A stretch of 6,654 nt of DNA from positions 1-6,654 of the forward strand of contig JAGHUU010000286.1 in NCBI GenBank assembly GCA_018064695.1, written 5' to 3'. Source of the stretch: Candidatus Blautia equi. Lineage in GTDB: Bacteria; Bacillota; Clostridia; Lachnospirales; Lachnospiraceae. Shown one piece after another: positions 1 through 6,193 of this stretch. The notes under the pieces are model-generated. The model did not search any database. It was not told the DNA's origin and saw only the letters and a list, made by a program, of their open reading frames with translations. The stretch's first letter is position 1. The number at the start of each line of letters is the position of its first letter. Made by a program: the position numbers and the translations under genes.

Positions 1-27
1 AGTAAATGTTAGAATAACATAAAAATA

Positions 28-51
28 CCGGGGACTTTATGATGTCCCCGG
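28..51 (-). terminator. Rho-independent terminator of the hydrolase-rnhA unit
   Basis: A perfect 8-bp GC-rich inverted repeat (CCGGGGAC / GTCCCCGG) encloses an 8-nt loop. Read on the minus strand, the stem is followed at once by TATTTTTATG, a U-rich tract. It lies about 10 nt past the rnhA stop codon, where an intrinsic terminator is expected. In the plus direction the sequence after the stem is less U-rich, so the minus direction is favoured. Confidence 0.88.
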
Positions 52-62
52 CATGTCTTTTC

Positions 63-557
63 TCATTCTTCTAATCCGGTATCAGCAATAAGATCTGCTC
101 CATCTGCCGCGGTTGTGGCCAGCTGGTCACATCGCTCGTTCATCTCGTGGCCGTCATGACCTTTCACCCAGTGGAAAGTGACCTGATGGATCTCCATGGC
201 TTTTAATAATCTCTGCCACAGGTCCACATTTTTGACAGGCTCGTTTTTGCCTCGTTTCCAGCCTTTCTTAACCCAGGACTGGATCCAGTGCTGATTGAAT
301 GCGTCCACCAGATATTTGGAATCGGAGTAAAGATCTATGCTGCAGGGTTTTGTGAGTGCCTCCACTCCTGCAATGGCAGCCATAAGCTCCATGCGGTTGT
401 TGGTAGTCTTAACATAACCCTGACTGAATTCCCTTACGTGAAGTGTTCCTTTTGAATCTGTAAAATGAATCACCGTTCCATAACCGCCGGGACCGTTTGG
501 GTTGCCCCTGGCGGAGCCATCGGTATAGATCGTAACTGAAAGTCGGTTTTCAGACAT
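63..557 (-). CDS. rnhA: Ribonuclease HI
   Basis: RNase HI cleaves the RNA strand of RNA-DNA hybrids in the cytoplasm, removing R-loops and primers. The 164-aa protein has the usual length of the bacterial HI type. All catalytic residues of the family are visible: D13 in YTDGSARGNP, E57 in NNRMEL, D79 in YSDSKY and D144 in NERCDQLA, with the mobile histidine H134 in VKGHDG. The Trp/Lys-rich stretch at about residues 91-110 corresponds to the basic protrusion that grips the hybrid, as in the E. coli-type enzyme. The ATG at 557 is preceded by AAAGGG at 566-571, 8 nt away. The gene begins 23 nt after the stop codon of the secreted hydrolase gene with no terminator between them, so the two are probably cotranscribed. 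A strong terminator follows. Confidence 0.96.
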   Translation of the reverse strand: MSENRLSVTIYTDGSARGNPNGPGGYGTVIHFTDSKGTLHVREFSQGYVKTTNNRMELMAAIAGVEALTKPCSIDLYSDSKYLVDAFNQHWIQSWVKKGWKRGKNEPVKNVDLWQRLLKAMEIHQVTFHWVKGHDGHEMNERCDQLATTAADGADLIADTGLEE

Positions 558-580
558 CAGTATTACCCTTTCTGTTTTTA

Positions 581-1903
581 TTATTTTGGGCTGATCCAGT
601 TTACAAAGAACATATGACTGCTGCCGTTTGGTGCAACGTAGAGGTAGTTCTCCACACGTGCGAAATCCAGCGGCATGCTGTAGTATGCATAATCAGCCAT
701 GAAATACAGATAATTAAAGTCAGCAGTTGGGAAACCTTCAAGTTTACGTTTCTTACCGGTTGTCTGGTAATCGTAGATGAGCTTCTTTGCTCTTCTGACT
801 GCTTCCATAGCGGTTGCCTTGTCATCCCATTTGCCATTCAGTCTCTTGATAAGAGAACCGTAACGTACAGGGGAATACTGAAGTGGTTTGCCCTGATAGA
901 TGACATAGCGGATGCTGGATGGCCACTCTTTGGTAGGATAGATAGAACGGTTTAACAGACAAAGTGCTACAGCCTCCATACCGATGAGACCCTGATTGCC
1001 GGCCTCACATTCACAGAGTGCTGCAAGGAGCTCGTCGTCAGAGATAGAGCCGTCAGCTACACCCGGATGAGTTAAGAACTCTTTTTCAAGAGCATATTTT
1101 CTGCCGTTCTCATATACGTAAACATAATTGCCCACTACGGTGTAAGGTGCCTCAGAAGCAACTCCGCTGGCATTGAAGACATAGTTTTTGTTATCAATCG
1201 TAGCGGTCTTGCTTACATACATTACGTAGTCGGTGCCAAAGTAATACTTCTTATTGGATTTGGTGAGCCAGCCTTTCTTAGCGGTTCCGTTGGACTGAAG
1301 ATAATAAGTCTTTGTTCCGTCTTTCTTGAAAGCATTGACTGCCATAAGACCGTTGGAAGTATCAAAGTAATAATAATAATTTCCTACTTTTTTAAAGCCT
1401 TTCAGCATAAAGCCGGTGGAGGTGTTGAAGTATCTCTTCTTACCGTCGCTGGCTCTGGTTGCCCAGCCGCTGTACATGTAGCCGTTGGAAGTATTGAAAT
1501 ATCTGTGCTCTCCGGCGCTGTTCTTTACCCAGCCGGTAGCCATAATACCGCTGCCTTTATAGAAGTAACGTTTTTTATTAACAGTTTTATTCAGCACCCA
1601 GCCTTCTGCCATTTTTCCGTTGGAATAAAAATATCTTTTATTTCCCTTGGAATCGGTAACCCAGCCGGTTTTCATTCTTCCCTGGGAATCAAACAGATAA
1701 GTATATCCGCCGATCTTTACATAGCCGGTCTTTTTTACTCCATTTACATAATAATAGGTATAAGTACCTTTTTTGTAAAAGCCGTTTGTGGCTGCGGAAG
1801 CCGTTTTGGCTGTTACAGGAAGCATAAGGATCATGGAAAGGACCAGCATAAACAGCATAAGCACTGATTTACGTACAAAAATTGGTTTTCTGCTCTTTGT
1901 CAT
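581..1903 (-). CDS. Secreted cell wall hydrolase, choline-binding-type repeats plus SleB-like domain
   Basis: This is a probable exported peptidoglycan-active enzyme of 440 aa. Residues 1-37 form a signal peptide: basic start (MTKSRKPIFVRK), a hydrophobic core at about 14-30, and an ASA-A cleavage site near 37/38. Residues 41 to about 250 hold roughly ten 20-23-aa repeats of the GW(V)xxxGxxRYFxxxxGxMxTG type, the cell-wall-binding (CW_binding_1) family. Residues about 288-435 match the SleB/Hydrolase_2 family. They include CECEAGNQG, where E300 aligns with the catalytic Glu of SleB lytic transglycosylases, followed by MEAVALCLLNRS and QYSPVRYGS. An in-frame ATG 48 nt upstream (1951) is not preferred: it lacks a ribosome binding site and would put 16 charged residues ahead of the signal peptide. 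The ATG at 1903 has AAGGAGA 7 nt upstream. Despite the SleB-like domain, a spore germination role is not shown; vegetative wall remodelling is equally possible. Whether the repeats bind choline or another wall polymer cannot be told. Confidence 0.88.
   Translation of the reverse strand: MTKSRKPIFVRKSVLMLFMLVLSMILMLPVTAKTASAATNGFYKKGTYTYYYVNGVKKTGYVKIGGYTYLFDSQGRMKTGWVTDSKGNKRYFYSNGKMAEGWVLNKTVNKKRYFYKGSGIMATGWVKNSAGEHRYFNTSNGYMYSGWATRASDGKKRYFNTSTGFMLKGFKKVGNYYYYFDTSNGLMAVNAFKKDGTKTYYLQSNGTAKKGWLTKSNKKYYFGTDYVMYVSKTATIDNKNYVFNASGVASEAPYTVVGNYVYVYENGRKYALEKEFLTHPGVADGSISDDELLAALCECEAGNQGLIGMEAVALCLLNRSIYPTKEWPSSIRYVIYQGKPLQYSPVRYGSLIKRLNGKWDDKATAMEAVRRAKKLIYDYQTTGKKRKLEGFPTADFNYLYFMADYAYYSMPLDFARVENYLYVAPNGSSHMFFVNWISPK
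1154..1783 (-). repeat. Tandem cell-wall-binding repeats within the hydrolase gene
   Basis: About ten degenerate in-frame repeats of 60-69 nt encode residues 41-250. The clearest units are residues 81-101, 102-124, 125-146 and 147-169, each starting WV or WA and ending with an aromatic pair, a Gly-Met and a final Gly. Later units (170-250) drift: some replace the leading W with F or K and lose the closing G. The repeats are aromatic-rich (YYYYF at 176-180) and would form a beta-hairpin solenoid in known relatives. Such arrays can expand or shrink by recombination. Confidence 0.85.
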
Positions 1904-1910
1904 GAAATAA

Positions 1911-1917
1911 TCTCCTT
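1911..1917 (-). promoter_or_regulatory. Ribosome binding site fixing the hydrolase start at 1903
   Basis: On the minus strand AAGGAGA lies 7 nt before the ATG at 1903. No comparable purine-rich match precedes the upstream in-frame ATG at 1951. This sets the N-terminus directly at the signal peptide. Confidence 0.9.
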
Positions 1918-1930
1918 GTTTTTTCTTCAA

Positions 1931-1958
1931 TTGTGTTTCAAAATGTTTCATTTGTGTT
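1931..1958 (-). repeat. Short direct repeats in the hydrolase leader
   Basis: On the minus strand AACACAA occurs at 1952-1958 and 1931-1937 (21-bp period), and TGAAACA occurs at 1944-1950 and 1934-1940 (10-bp period). They lie just downstream of the predicted transcription start. The spacings are close to one and two helical turns, as in some operators, but the sequence is AT-rich and chance is possible. Confidence 0.35.
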
Positions 1959-1971
1959 ACATTCTTGGTTC

Positions 1972-2000
1972 ATTATATTAAAGCAGTGTAAATTTGTCAA
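1972..2000 (-). promoter_or_regulatory. Consensus sigma-A promoter for the hydrolase-rnhA unit
   Basis: Minus strand: the -35 box TTGACA (1995-2000) and -10 box TATAAT (1972-1977) both match consensus exactly, with the optimal 17-bp spacer. Transcription would start near 1965, giving a leader of about 60 nt. The vegetative consensus argues for growth-phase expression rather than sporulation-sigma control of this hydrolase. Confidence 0.92.
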
Positions 2001-2071
2001 GAAATTCGGTCATTTTTCATTAAAAACAGTCCAATAAATGGGTAAATAAATGCTGTTGTAAGACAAAACAA

Positions 2072-2127
2072 GGGGATATTCCCGCCTGTGATACTGATTT
2101 CTGAGTATCACACACGGGAATATCCCC
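2072..2127 (-). terminator. Long hairpin terminator ending the yicC-pgsA operon
   Basis: A large inverted repeat pairs 2072-2084 with 2115-2127 (13 bp) and 2087-2095 with 2104-2112 (9 bp), broken only by a 2x2 internal loop, with an 8-nt apical loop. On the minus strand it lies 29 nt past the pgsA stop and is followed by TTGTTTTGTCTT, a U-rich but interrupted tract. On the plus strand it is followed by CATTCTTTTGC, so it could also work in that direction. It separates the pgsA operon from the promoter of the next unit. Confidence 0.85.
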
Positions 2128-2156
2128 CATTCTTTTGCTGTTATTTATGTTACTGA

Positions 2157-2696
2157 TCAGTCCTGCATGCTGAGAACATTTTTGTTCTGCATGATGTAAG
2201 TGATCAGAGAGATCACTGTAAGCGCCAGTGATACCCAGATGAATATCTGAGAAAGGATCTGGAAGAAACCGCCAAAGTTTACAATGAGAAGGATGATCAT
2301 GATCATCTGCGCTACTGTTTTAAATTTGCCCCAGTAGTTAGCTGCAATGACCACGCCGTTCTCTGCTGCAATCAGGCGGAAGCCGCTGATGATAAATTCT
2401 CTTCCGATGATAACGATGACTACCCATGCAGGAATACGGTCCATCTCCACCAGGCAGATCATAGCGGAGCACACCAGAAGCTTGTCAGCCAGTGGATCCA
2501 TAAATTTACCAAAGTTTGTAACCAGATTGTATTTTCTGGCCAGATAGCCGTCAAACCAGTCGGTAATGCTGGCTCCGGCAAAAAGTGCTACGGAAATATA
2601 ACGGTTCGCTGCACCGCCCCATCCTGTAAGAAGGAACAGAACCATGATCGGAACCATGATCATACGTAAAACAGTGAGTTTATTCGGTGTATTCAT
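2157..2696 (-). CDS. pgsA: CDP-diacylglycerol-glycerol-3-phosphate 3-phosphatidyltransferase
   Basis: This membrane enzyme joins CDP-diacylglycerol and glycerol-3-phosphate to make phosphatidylglycerophosphate, the committed step to phosphatidylglycerol and cardiolipin. The 179-aa protein has the complete CDP-alcohol phosphotransferase signature D-x2-DG-x2-AR-x8-G-x3-D-x3-D: D46, D49, G50, A53, R54, G63, D67 and D71. About six hydrophobic segments can be seen, near residues 8-24, 33-51, 72-84, 89-106, 125-142 and 146-168, as in the family. The ATG at 2696 lies inside the end of rimO (17-nt overlap in another frame), with AGGAG at 2706-2710, 9 nt upstream, so translation is probably coupled. 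PgsA is chosen over other CDP-alcohol transferases by length, N-terminal sequence (NTPNKLTVLRM) and its position after rimO, which is common in Firmicutes. It is the last gene before a strong terminator. Confidence 0.94.
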   Translation of the reverse strand: MNTPNKLTVLRMIMVPIMVLFLLTGWGGAANRYISVALFAGASITDWFDGYLARKYNLVTNFGKFMDPLADKLLVCSAMICLVEMDRIPAWVVIVIIGREFIISGFRLIAAENGVVIAANYWGKFKTVAQMIMIILLIVNFGGFFQILSQIFIWVSLALTVISLITYIMQNKNVLSMQD

Positions 2697-4017
2697 CGGC
2701 AGGCACTCCTATCAAATCATATTCAAGCGCACCTGTGACGCGCACTTTGCAGAAATCACCGGTCATCATAAGCTCACCGGTCTGTACAAAGATGTATCCG
2801 TCAACCTTTGGCGCATCTCCATAGGTTCTTCCAATGTATGCAGGCTCTCCTGAAACCTTGCCTTCGATCATAACGAGGACTTCGCTGCCCACTCTTGCGG
2901 TGCCGCGGTCCAGGGAGATCTCCTGCTGGAGTTCCATGATCTCGTCTCTTCGCTCTTCCTTCAGCTCCTGCGGAACCTGATCCGGCATTTTGGCTGCGGC
3001 TGTGCCTTCCTCCAGGGAGTAAGGGAACACGCCAAGGCGGTCAAATTCCATCTCATCCACAAACTGCATCAGTTCCTCATGATCTTCCTGGGTCTCGCCA
3101 GGGAAACCGGAGATCAGAGTTGTTCGAAGAATGATATCAGGGATCTCTCTTCTTAATTTTTCCACGATGGCTCTGAGCTCTGCCTGGGTGGTGCGGCGGC
3201 CCATTCTTTTAAGGATACGGTCGCTGGCGTGCTGGATCGGAAGATCCAGATAGTGGCAGACTTTTTTCTCATCGCGGATGGTTTCAATGAGTTCATCATA
3301 AATTTCTTCCGGATAACAGTACAGGATACGGATCCAGCGGATTCCCTTAATCTGGCAGAGCTTTTTCACCAGCAGGTGAAGGGTCTTCTTTCCATATATA
3401 TCTGTACCGTATACGGTTGTTTCCTGTGCAACAAGGATCAGTTCTTTTACGCCCTGATCTGCCATATCCTGCGCCTGTCTTAACAGTCGCTCCTCCGGGA
3501 TACTGCGGAATTTGCCGCGAAGACTTGGGATAATACAGTAAGTACAGTGCTTATCACAGCCCTCAGCGATCTTAAGATATCCAACATGACCGCCGGTTGT
3601 AAGAACACGTTTTCCGGTGTCCTCCACCAGGGAATCAATGCTGTTGTATTTCTCATATCTGGAACCTGCCTCTGCGCTTTCAATTGCTTTTACAATATCT
3701 GCGTAGGAGGTTGTTCCAAGGACAGCATCTACCTCAGGAATCTCATCGATGATCTCCTTCTGATAGCGCTGCGCCATACAGCCGGTAACAACAAGAGCCT
3801 TCAGATTGCCTTCTTTTTTGAGATCGGCCATTTCCAGAATGGTGTTGACGCTCTCCTCCTTGGCATCGCCAATGAAACAGCAGGTGTTGATGACAATGGC
3901 ATCAGCCTCGTTCTCATCATCCACAATTTCATGACCGCCTCTGGTTAAAAGGCCCAGCATTTCCTCTGAATCAGAAAGGTTCTTGTCGCAGCCTAAAGAA
4001 ATAAATAAGATCTTCAT
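2680..4017 (-). CDS. rimO: Ribosomal protein S12 methylthiotransferase RimO
   Basis: RimO is a radical-SAM enzyme with two [4Fe-4S] clusters that adds a methylthio group to a conserved Asp of ribosomal protein S12. The 445-aa protein is full length. The N-terminal MTTase domain supplies C10 (SLGCDKNLSDSE), C46 (INTCCF) and C80 (VTGCMAQR) for one cluster. The radical-SAM triad is C154, C158 and C161 (GCDKHCTYC). Further family motifs are YLDLPIQHASD at about 257-267, RTTLISGFPGET at 298-309 and a C-terminal TRAM domain at about 374-436 containing RTYGDAPKVDG. SLGCxKNLxDSE and the DAPxxDG element point to RimO rather than MiaB or MtaB. The start codon follows the rpoZ stop directly (TAAATG). 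The nearest good purine stretch, GAGGAG, is about 15 nt upstream, so initiation probably depends on coupling to rpoZ translation. Confidence 0.96.
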   Translation of the reverse strand: MKILFISLGCDKNLSDSEEMLGLLTRGGHEIVDDENEADAIVINTCCFIGDAKEESVNTILEMADLKKEGNLKALVVTGCMAQRYQKEIIDEIPEVDAVLGTTSYADIVKAIESAEAGSRYEKYNSIDSLVEDTGKRVLTTGGHVGYLKIAEGCDKHCTYCIIPSLRGKFRSIPEERLLRQAQDMADQGVKELILVAQETTVYGTDIYGKKTLHLLVKKLCQIKGIRWIRILYCYPEEIYDELIETIRDEKKVCHYLDLPIQHASDRILKRMGRRTTQAELRAIVEKLRREIPDIILRTTLISGFPGETQEDHEELMQFVDEMEFDRLGVFPYSLEEGTAAAKMPDQVPQELKEERRDEIMELQQEISLDRGTARVGSEVLVMIEGKVSGEPAYIGRTYGDAPKVDGYIFVQTGELMMTGDFCKVRVTGALEYDLIGVPADEYTE

Positions 4018-4311
4018 TTATTCTTCTGTCAGCTCCTCGATCTCTTCTACTGCTACTAACTCCTCTTCTGGCTCTTCCTCCTCAGCAAGGATCTTAACCT
4101 CGCCCTGGTAGAACTCGTCGATAGCGATGGAAAGTGGTTTCTTTCCTGCTGCGCCTGCAACCTTTGGCTCTGCGCCAGCAATGATCTGACGTGCACGTTT
4201 GCTGGTAGCAAGTACCAGGGAATAACGGCTGTTCAGCATCATGGTGTTGTCGTCATCTTCGCTGTTGCTGTTAATAGCCTCAATTAATTCTGTATAAGAT
4301 GGATGGATCAT
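4018..4311 (-). CDS. rpoZ: DNA-directed RNA polymerase omega subunit
   Basis: Omega assists assembly and stability of RNA polymerase by clamping the beta-prime C-terminus. The 97-aa protein has the family core: HPSYTELIEAI at 3-13, then NSRYSLVLATSKRARQI at 27-43, the most conserved part, and KPLSIAIDEFYQGEVKI at 58-74. Residues 75-97 form a strongly acidic, Glu-rich tail, typical of Clostridia omega proteins. The ATG at 4311 has AAGGAG at 4319-4324, 7 nt upstream. The gene is 20 nt downstream of gmk, a linkage shared with Bacillus and many other bacteria, and its stop codon touches the rimO start. Confidence 0.95.
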   Translation of the reverse strand: MIHPSYTELIEAINSNSEDDDNTMMLNSRYSLVLATSKRARQIIAGAEPKVAGAAGKKPLSIAIDEFYQGEVKILAEEEEPEEELVAVEEIEELTEE

Positions 4312-4331
4312 AGTTTTTCTCCTTTACTTGA

Positions 4332-4961
4332 TTATTTATTTGATTTCAAAGCAAATGCTTCCTTCTGGATCTCCTCAAGGAAAGATCTGTTGCGGATCAT
4401 TTTGCTGTGTTCACCCTGAATGATGCCGTGGAGTTCTTCCACTGCGGTGTCAAGATCATCATTGACGATCATGTAGTCATAATTCTCCATGCCCTCGGCT
4501 TCCTCAGATGCACGGCTTAAGCGGGCCTCGATGACATCCATGGATTCTGTGCCGCGGCCGATGAGGCGGGATTTCAATTCCGAAATGCTTGGCGGAACTA
4601 CAAAGATCATGACTGCCTCCGGGAATTTGGCCTTTACCTTCATGGCACCCTGCATTTCGATTTCCAGAATCACGTCTTTCCCTGCTGCCAGCTGTTCCTC
4701 CACATAAGAGCGTGGGGTTCCGTAATAGTTGCTTACGTAGCGGGCATACTCAAGAAGGGCGTCCTCCTCGATCATCTTTTCAAATTCTTCTGTGGTGCGG
4801 TAGAAATAGGATACACCCTCCACTTCACCCGGTCTCGGTGATCTGGTGGTCACGGATACGGACAAAGCATAGTTATCATAACGACTTAAAAGTGATTTCA
4901 CCATTGTGCCTTTTCCTGCGCCGGAAAAGCCGGATATTACACTTAAAACTCCTTTACTCAA
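4332..4961 (-). CDS. gmk: Guanylate kinase (TTG start)
   Basis: Gmk phosphorylates GMP to GDP with ATP, feeding GTP pools. The 209-aa length is normal. The P-loop is GFSGAGKGT at residues 11-19 (Phe where Pro is usual). GMP-binding elements are TTRSPRPGE at 38-46 and EYARYVSNYYGTP at 71-83, then ILEIEMQGA at 98-106, where many family members have LEIDxQGA. The lid holds LIGRGT at 133-138, and YDYMIVND at 161-168 is the usual end motif. The start is TTG, not ATG: CAA on the plus strand at 4959-4961. It is supported by GAGGAG at 4969-4974, 7 nt upstream, and no Met occurs before residue 20, which already lies past the P-loop. The first bases overlap the remA stop as TTGA, implying translational coupling. 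Confidence 0.95.
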   Translation of the reverse strand: MSKGVLSVISGFSGAGKGTMVKSLLSRYDNYALSVSVTTRSPRPGEVEGVSYFYRTTEEFEKMIEEDALLEYARYVSNYYGTPRSYVEEQLAAGKDVILEIEMQGAMKVKAKFPEAVMIFVVPPSISELKSRLIGRGTESMDVIEARLSRASEEAEGMENYDYMIVNDDLDTAVEELHGIIQGEHSKMIRNRSFLEEIQKEAFALKSNK

Positions 4962-5245
4962 TCTTTCTCTCCTCTGTCTGTCATTATAGAAGCATCCCCG
5001 GCAGGATAGACCTCCGCAAAACGCTTTGCAATGGTCTCCGGCTGAAGTGCGGATAATACAAGATAATCATCAGAAGTGATGATCACTGCTTTTGTTTTTC
5101 TTCCCTGGGTGGCATCTATGAGGGATTTTGTCCCTTTTACGCTCTGCACCATTCGTTTCACAGGTGCTGCGTCAGGACTTACCACTGCCACGATCTTCTG
5201 GGAATTCACGACATTTCCAAATCCTATATTGATGAGTCTTGCCAA
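4958..5245 (-). CDS. remA: RemA-like DUF370 regulatory protein (TTG start)
   Basis: This 95-aa protein belongs to the DUF370/RemA family. In Bacillus subtilis RemA is a DNA-binding protein, forming ring-shaped oligomers, that activates biofilm matrix and osmoprotection genes; the role in Clostridia is less known. Family landmarks are LINIGFGN at 4-11, VSPDAAPVKRM at 22-32, DATQGRKTKAVII at 44-56 and LSALQPETIAKRF at 64-76. Compared from memory with B. subtilis RemA, the basic residues R18, R51 and R53 are lysines here (K17, K50, K52), while R50 is kept as R49. The start is TTG at 5243-5245, with AGAGG at 5255-5259, 9 nt upstream; no in-frame ATG was found nearby upstream. It lies between yicC and gmk, the same order as yloC-ylzA-gmk in Bacillus. 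Gene identity is firm; the regulon is unknown. Confidence 0.9.
   Translation of the reverse strand: MARLINIGFGNVVNSQKIVAVVSPDAAPVKRMVQSVKGTKSLIDATQGRKTKAVIITSDDYLVLSALQPETIAKRFAEVYPAGDASIMTDRGEKD
4969..4974 (-). promoter_or_regulatory. Ribosome binding site supporting the TTG start of gmk
   Basis: Minus-strand GAGGAG lies 7 nt before TTG at 4961-4959, inside the last codons of remA. It decides the start, since no in-frame ATG precedes the P-loop. Confidence 0.85.
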
Positions 5246-5254
5246 GGATCTGTT

Positions 5255-5259
5255 CCTCT
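5255..5259 (-). promoter_or_regulatory. Ribosome binding site supporting the TTG start of remA
   Basis: Minus-strand AGAGG, within AAAGAGGAA, lies 9 nt before TTG at 5245-5243. The protein then begins MARLINIGFGN, which aligns with the N-terminus of the family without extension. Confidence 0.72.
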
Positions 5260-5296
5260 TTCGTATAGATTTCTGTATCTGAATAATGTGCTGAGA

Positions 5297-6175
5297 TTAC
5301 TCGATGTTCTGGATCTGCTCACGGATCTTTTCGATCTCAGTCTTAAGCTCAATAGCGATGTTGGATACCTCAAGGTCGTTGGACTTGGAAAGAATGGTGT
5401 TGGCCTCGCGGTTCATCTCCTGAGCCATGAAATCCAGTTTTCTTCCCACGCCTTCGCTCTCTCTTAAGATCTTTGCCATACCGGTGATGTGGCTCTTAAG
5501 ACGAACGGTCTCCTCATCGTTGCAGATCTTATCAGCGAAAAGTACTACCTCGGCTGCGATGCGGTTGTCATCGATCTGGGTGTTCTCAAGAAGCTCGTGT
5601 ACTTTGGCTTCCAGCTTTTCTCTGTAGATGCGGACAACCTCAGGGGATCTCTCCTGAACCAGAGTAACCTTTTCATCCAGACCTGCCAGTTTTTCAAGAA
5701 GGTCGATTTTCAGGTTCTCACCCTCGCGCTCTCTGGTCTCCACAAATTTTACGCAGGCTTCGCGGATGACTTCCTCAAGACCGCTCCAGATCTCATCCTC
5801 ATCCATTCCCTGCTCTTCCATGCTGAAGATCTCAGGGTAGCGGGAAAGGGTGGATACACGGATGTCCATCTCAAGACCGAAGTCTTCCTGCATCTGTTTT
5901 AAGTAGTTCAGGTACTCACCTGCAAGTTCTCTGTTGTATTTTAAGGATACGCGATCCGGGGTGTAGTCTTCATAGGTGATGAAAACGTCTACTTTGCCTC
6001 GCTGAATGTAGGTTTTCATGAGGTTGCGGATGTTTCCTTCAAAAAGGCCTAATTTTTTAGGCATTTTAATATTCAGATCCAGATAACGGTGATTCACGGA
6101 TTTGAGTTCCACGGTGATCTTGCGCACGTCCGTTACTTTCTCTGCGCGGCCGAAGCCTGTCATACTTTTAATCAT
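5297..6175 (-). CDS. yicC: YicC/YloC family endoribonuclease
   Basis: The 292-aa protein matches the YicC family from end to end. The N-terminal YicC-like domain starts MIKSMTGFGRAE and continues with ELKSVNHRYLDL at 23-34 and RGKVDVFI at 59-66. The C-terminal DUF1732 domain includes DDNRIAAEVVLFADK around 203-217 and DFMAQEMNREANTILSKS at 248-265, the most conserved stretch. Members from E. coli and B. subtilis (YloC) have been reported as endoribonucleases acting on RNA; that activity is assumed here by homology. The ATG at 6175 follows GGGAG at 6184-6188, 8 nt upstream. It is the first gene of a six-gene operon; remA follows after 51 nt with no evident terminator. The leader of about 70 nt contains a dyad and a third pairing element, so expression may be controlled at RNA level. 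Confidence 0.93.
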   Translation of the reverse strand: MIKSMTGFGRAEKVTDVRKITVELKSVNHRYLDLNIKMPKKLGLFEGNIRNLMKTYIQRGKVDVFITYEDYTPDRVSLKYNRELAGEYLNYLKQMQEDFGLEMDIRVSTLSRYPEIFSMEEQGMDEDEIWSGLEEVIREACVKFVETREREGENLKIDLLEKLAGLDEKVTLVQERSPEVVRIYREKLEAKVHELLENTQIDDNRIAAEVVLFADKICNDEETVRLKSHITGMAKILRESEGVGRKLDFMAQEMNREANTILSKSNDLEVSNIAIELKTEIEKIREQIQNIE

Positions 6176-6193
6176 AGTGTTTTCTCCCTTTTT

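Noticed and set aside
1154..1783. Possible CRISPR-like or satellite repeat
   Set aside because: The repeats are degenerate, in frame and encode a known wall-binding motif; there are no constant repeats with unique spacers.
1505..1867. Plus-strand open frame of 120 codons opposite the hydrolase repeats
   Set aside because: It lies wholly inside a convincing gene on the other strand, has no ribosome binding site that I can see, and matches no family; it reflects the codon bias of the repeats.
1904..1951. A 16-residue N-terminal extension of the hydrolase starting at an upstream ATG
   Set aside because: It has no ribosome binding site and would put a charged stretch before a well-formed signal peptide; the ATG at 1903 has AAGGAGA at 7 nt.
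2293..2308. 16-bp palindrome GATGATCATGATCATC inside pgsA
   Set aside because: It encodes Met-Ile repeats of a membrane helix, and its low-complexity GATCAT composition explains the symmetry.
5489..5902. Plus-strand open frame of 137 codons opposite yicC
   Set aside because: Antisense shadow of a conserved gene with no recognisable motif or initiation signal.
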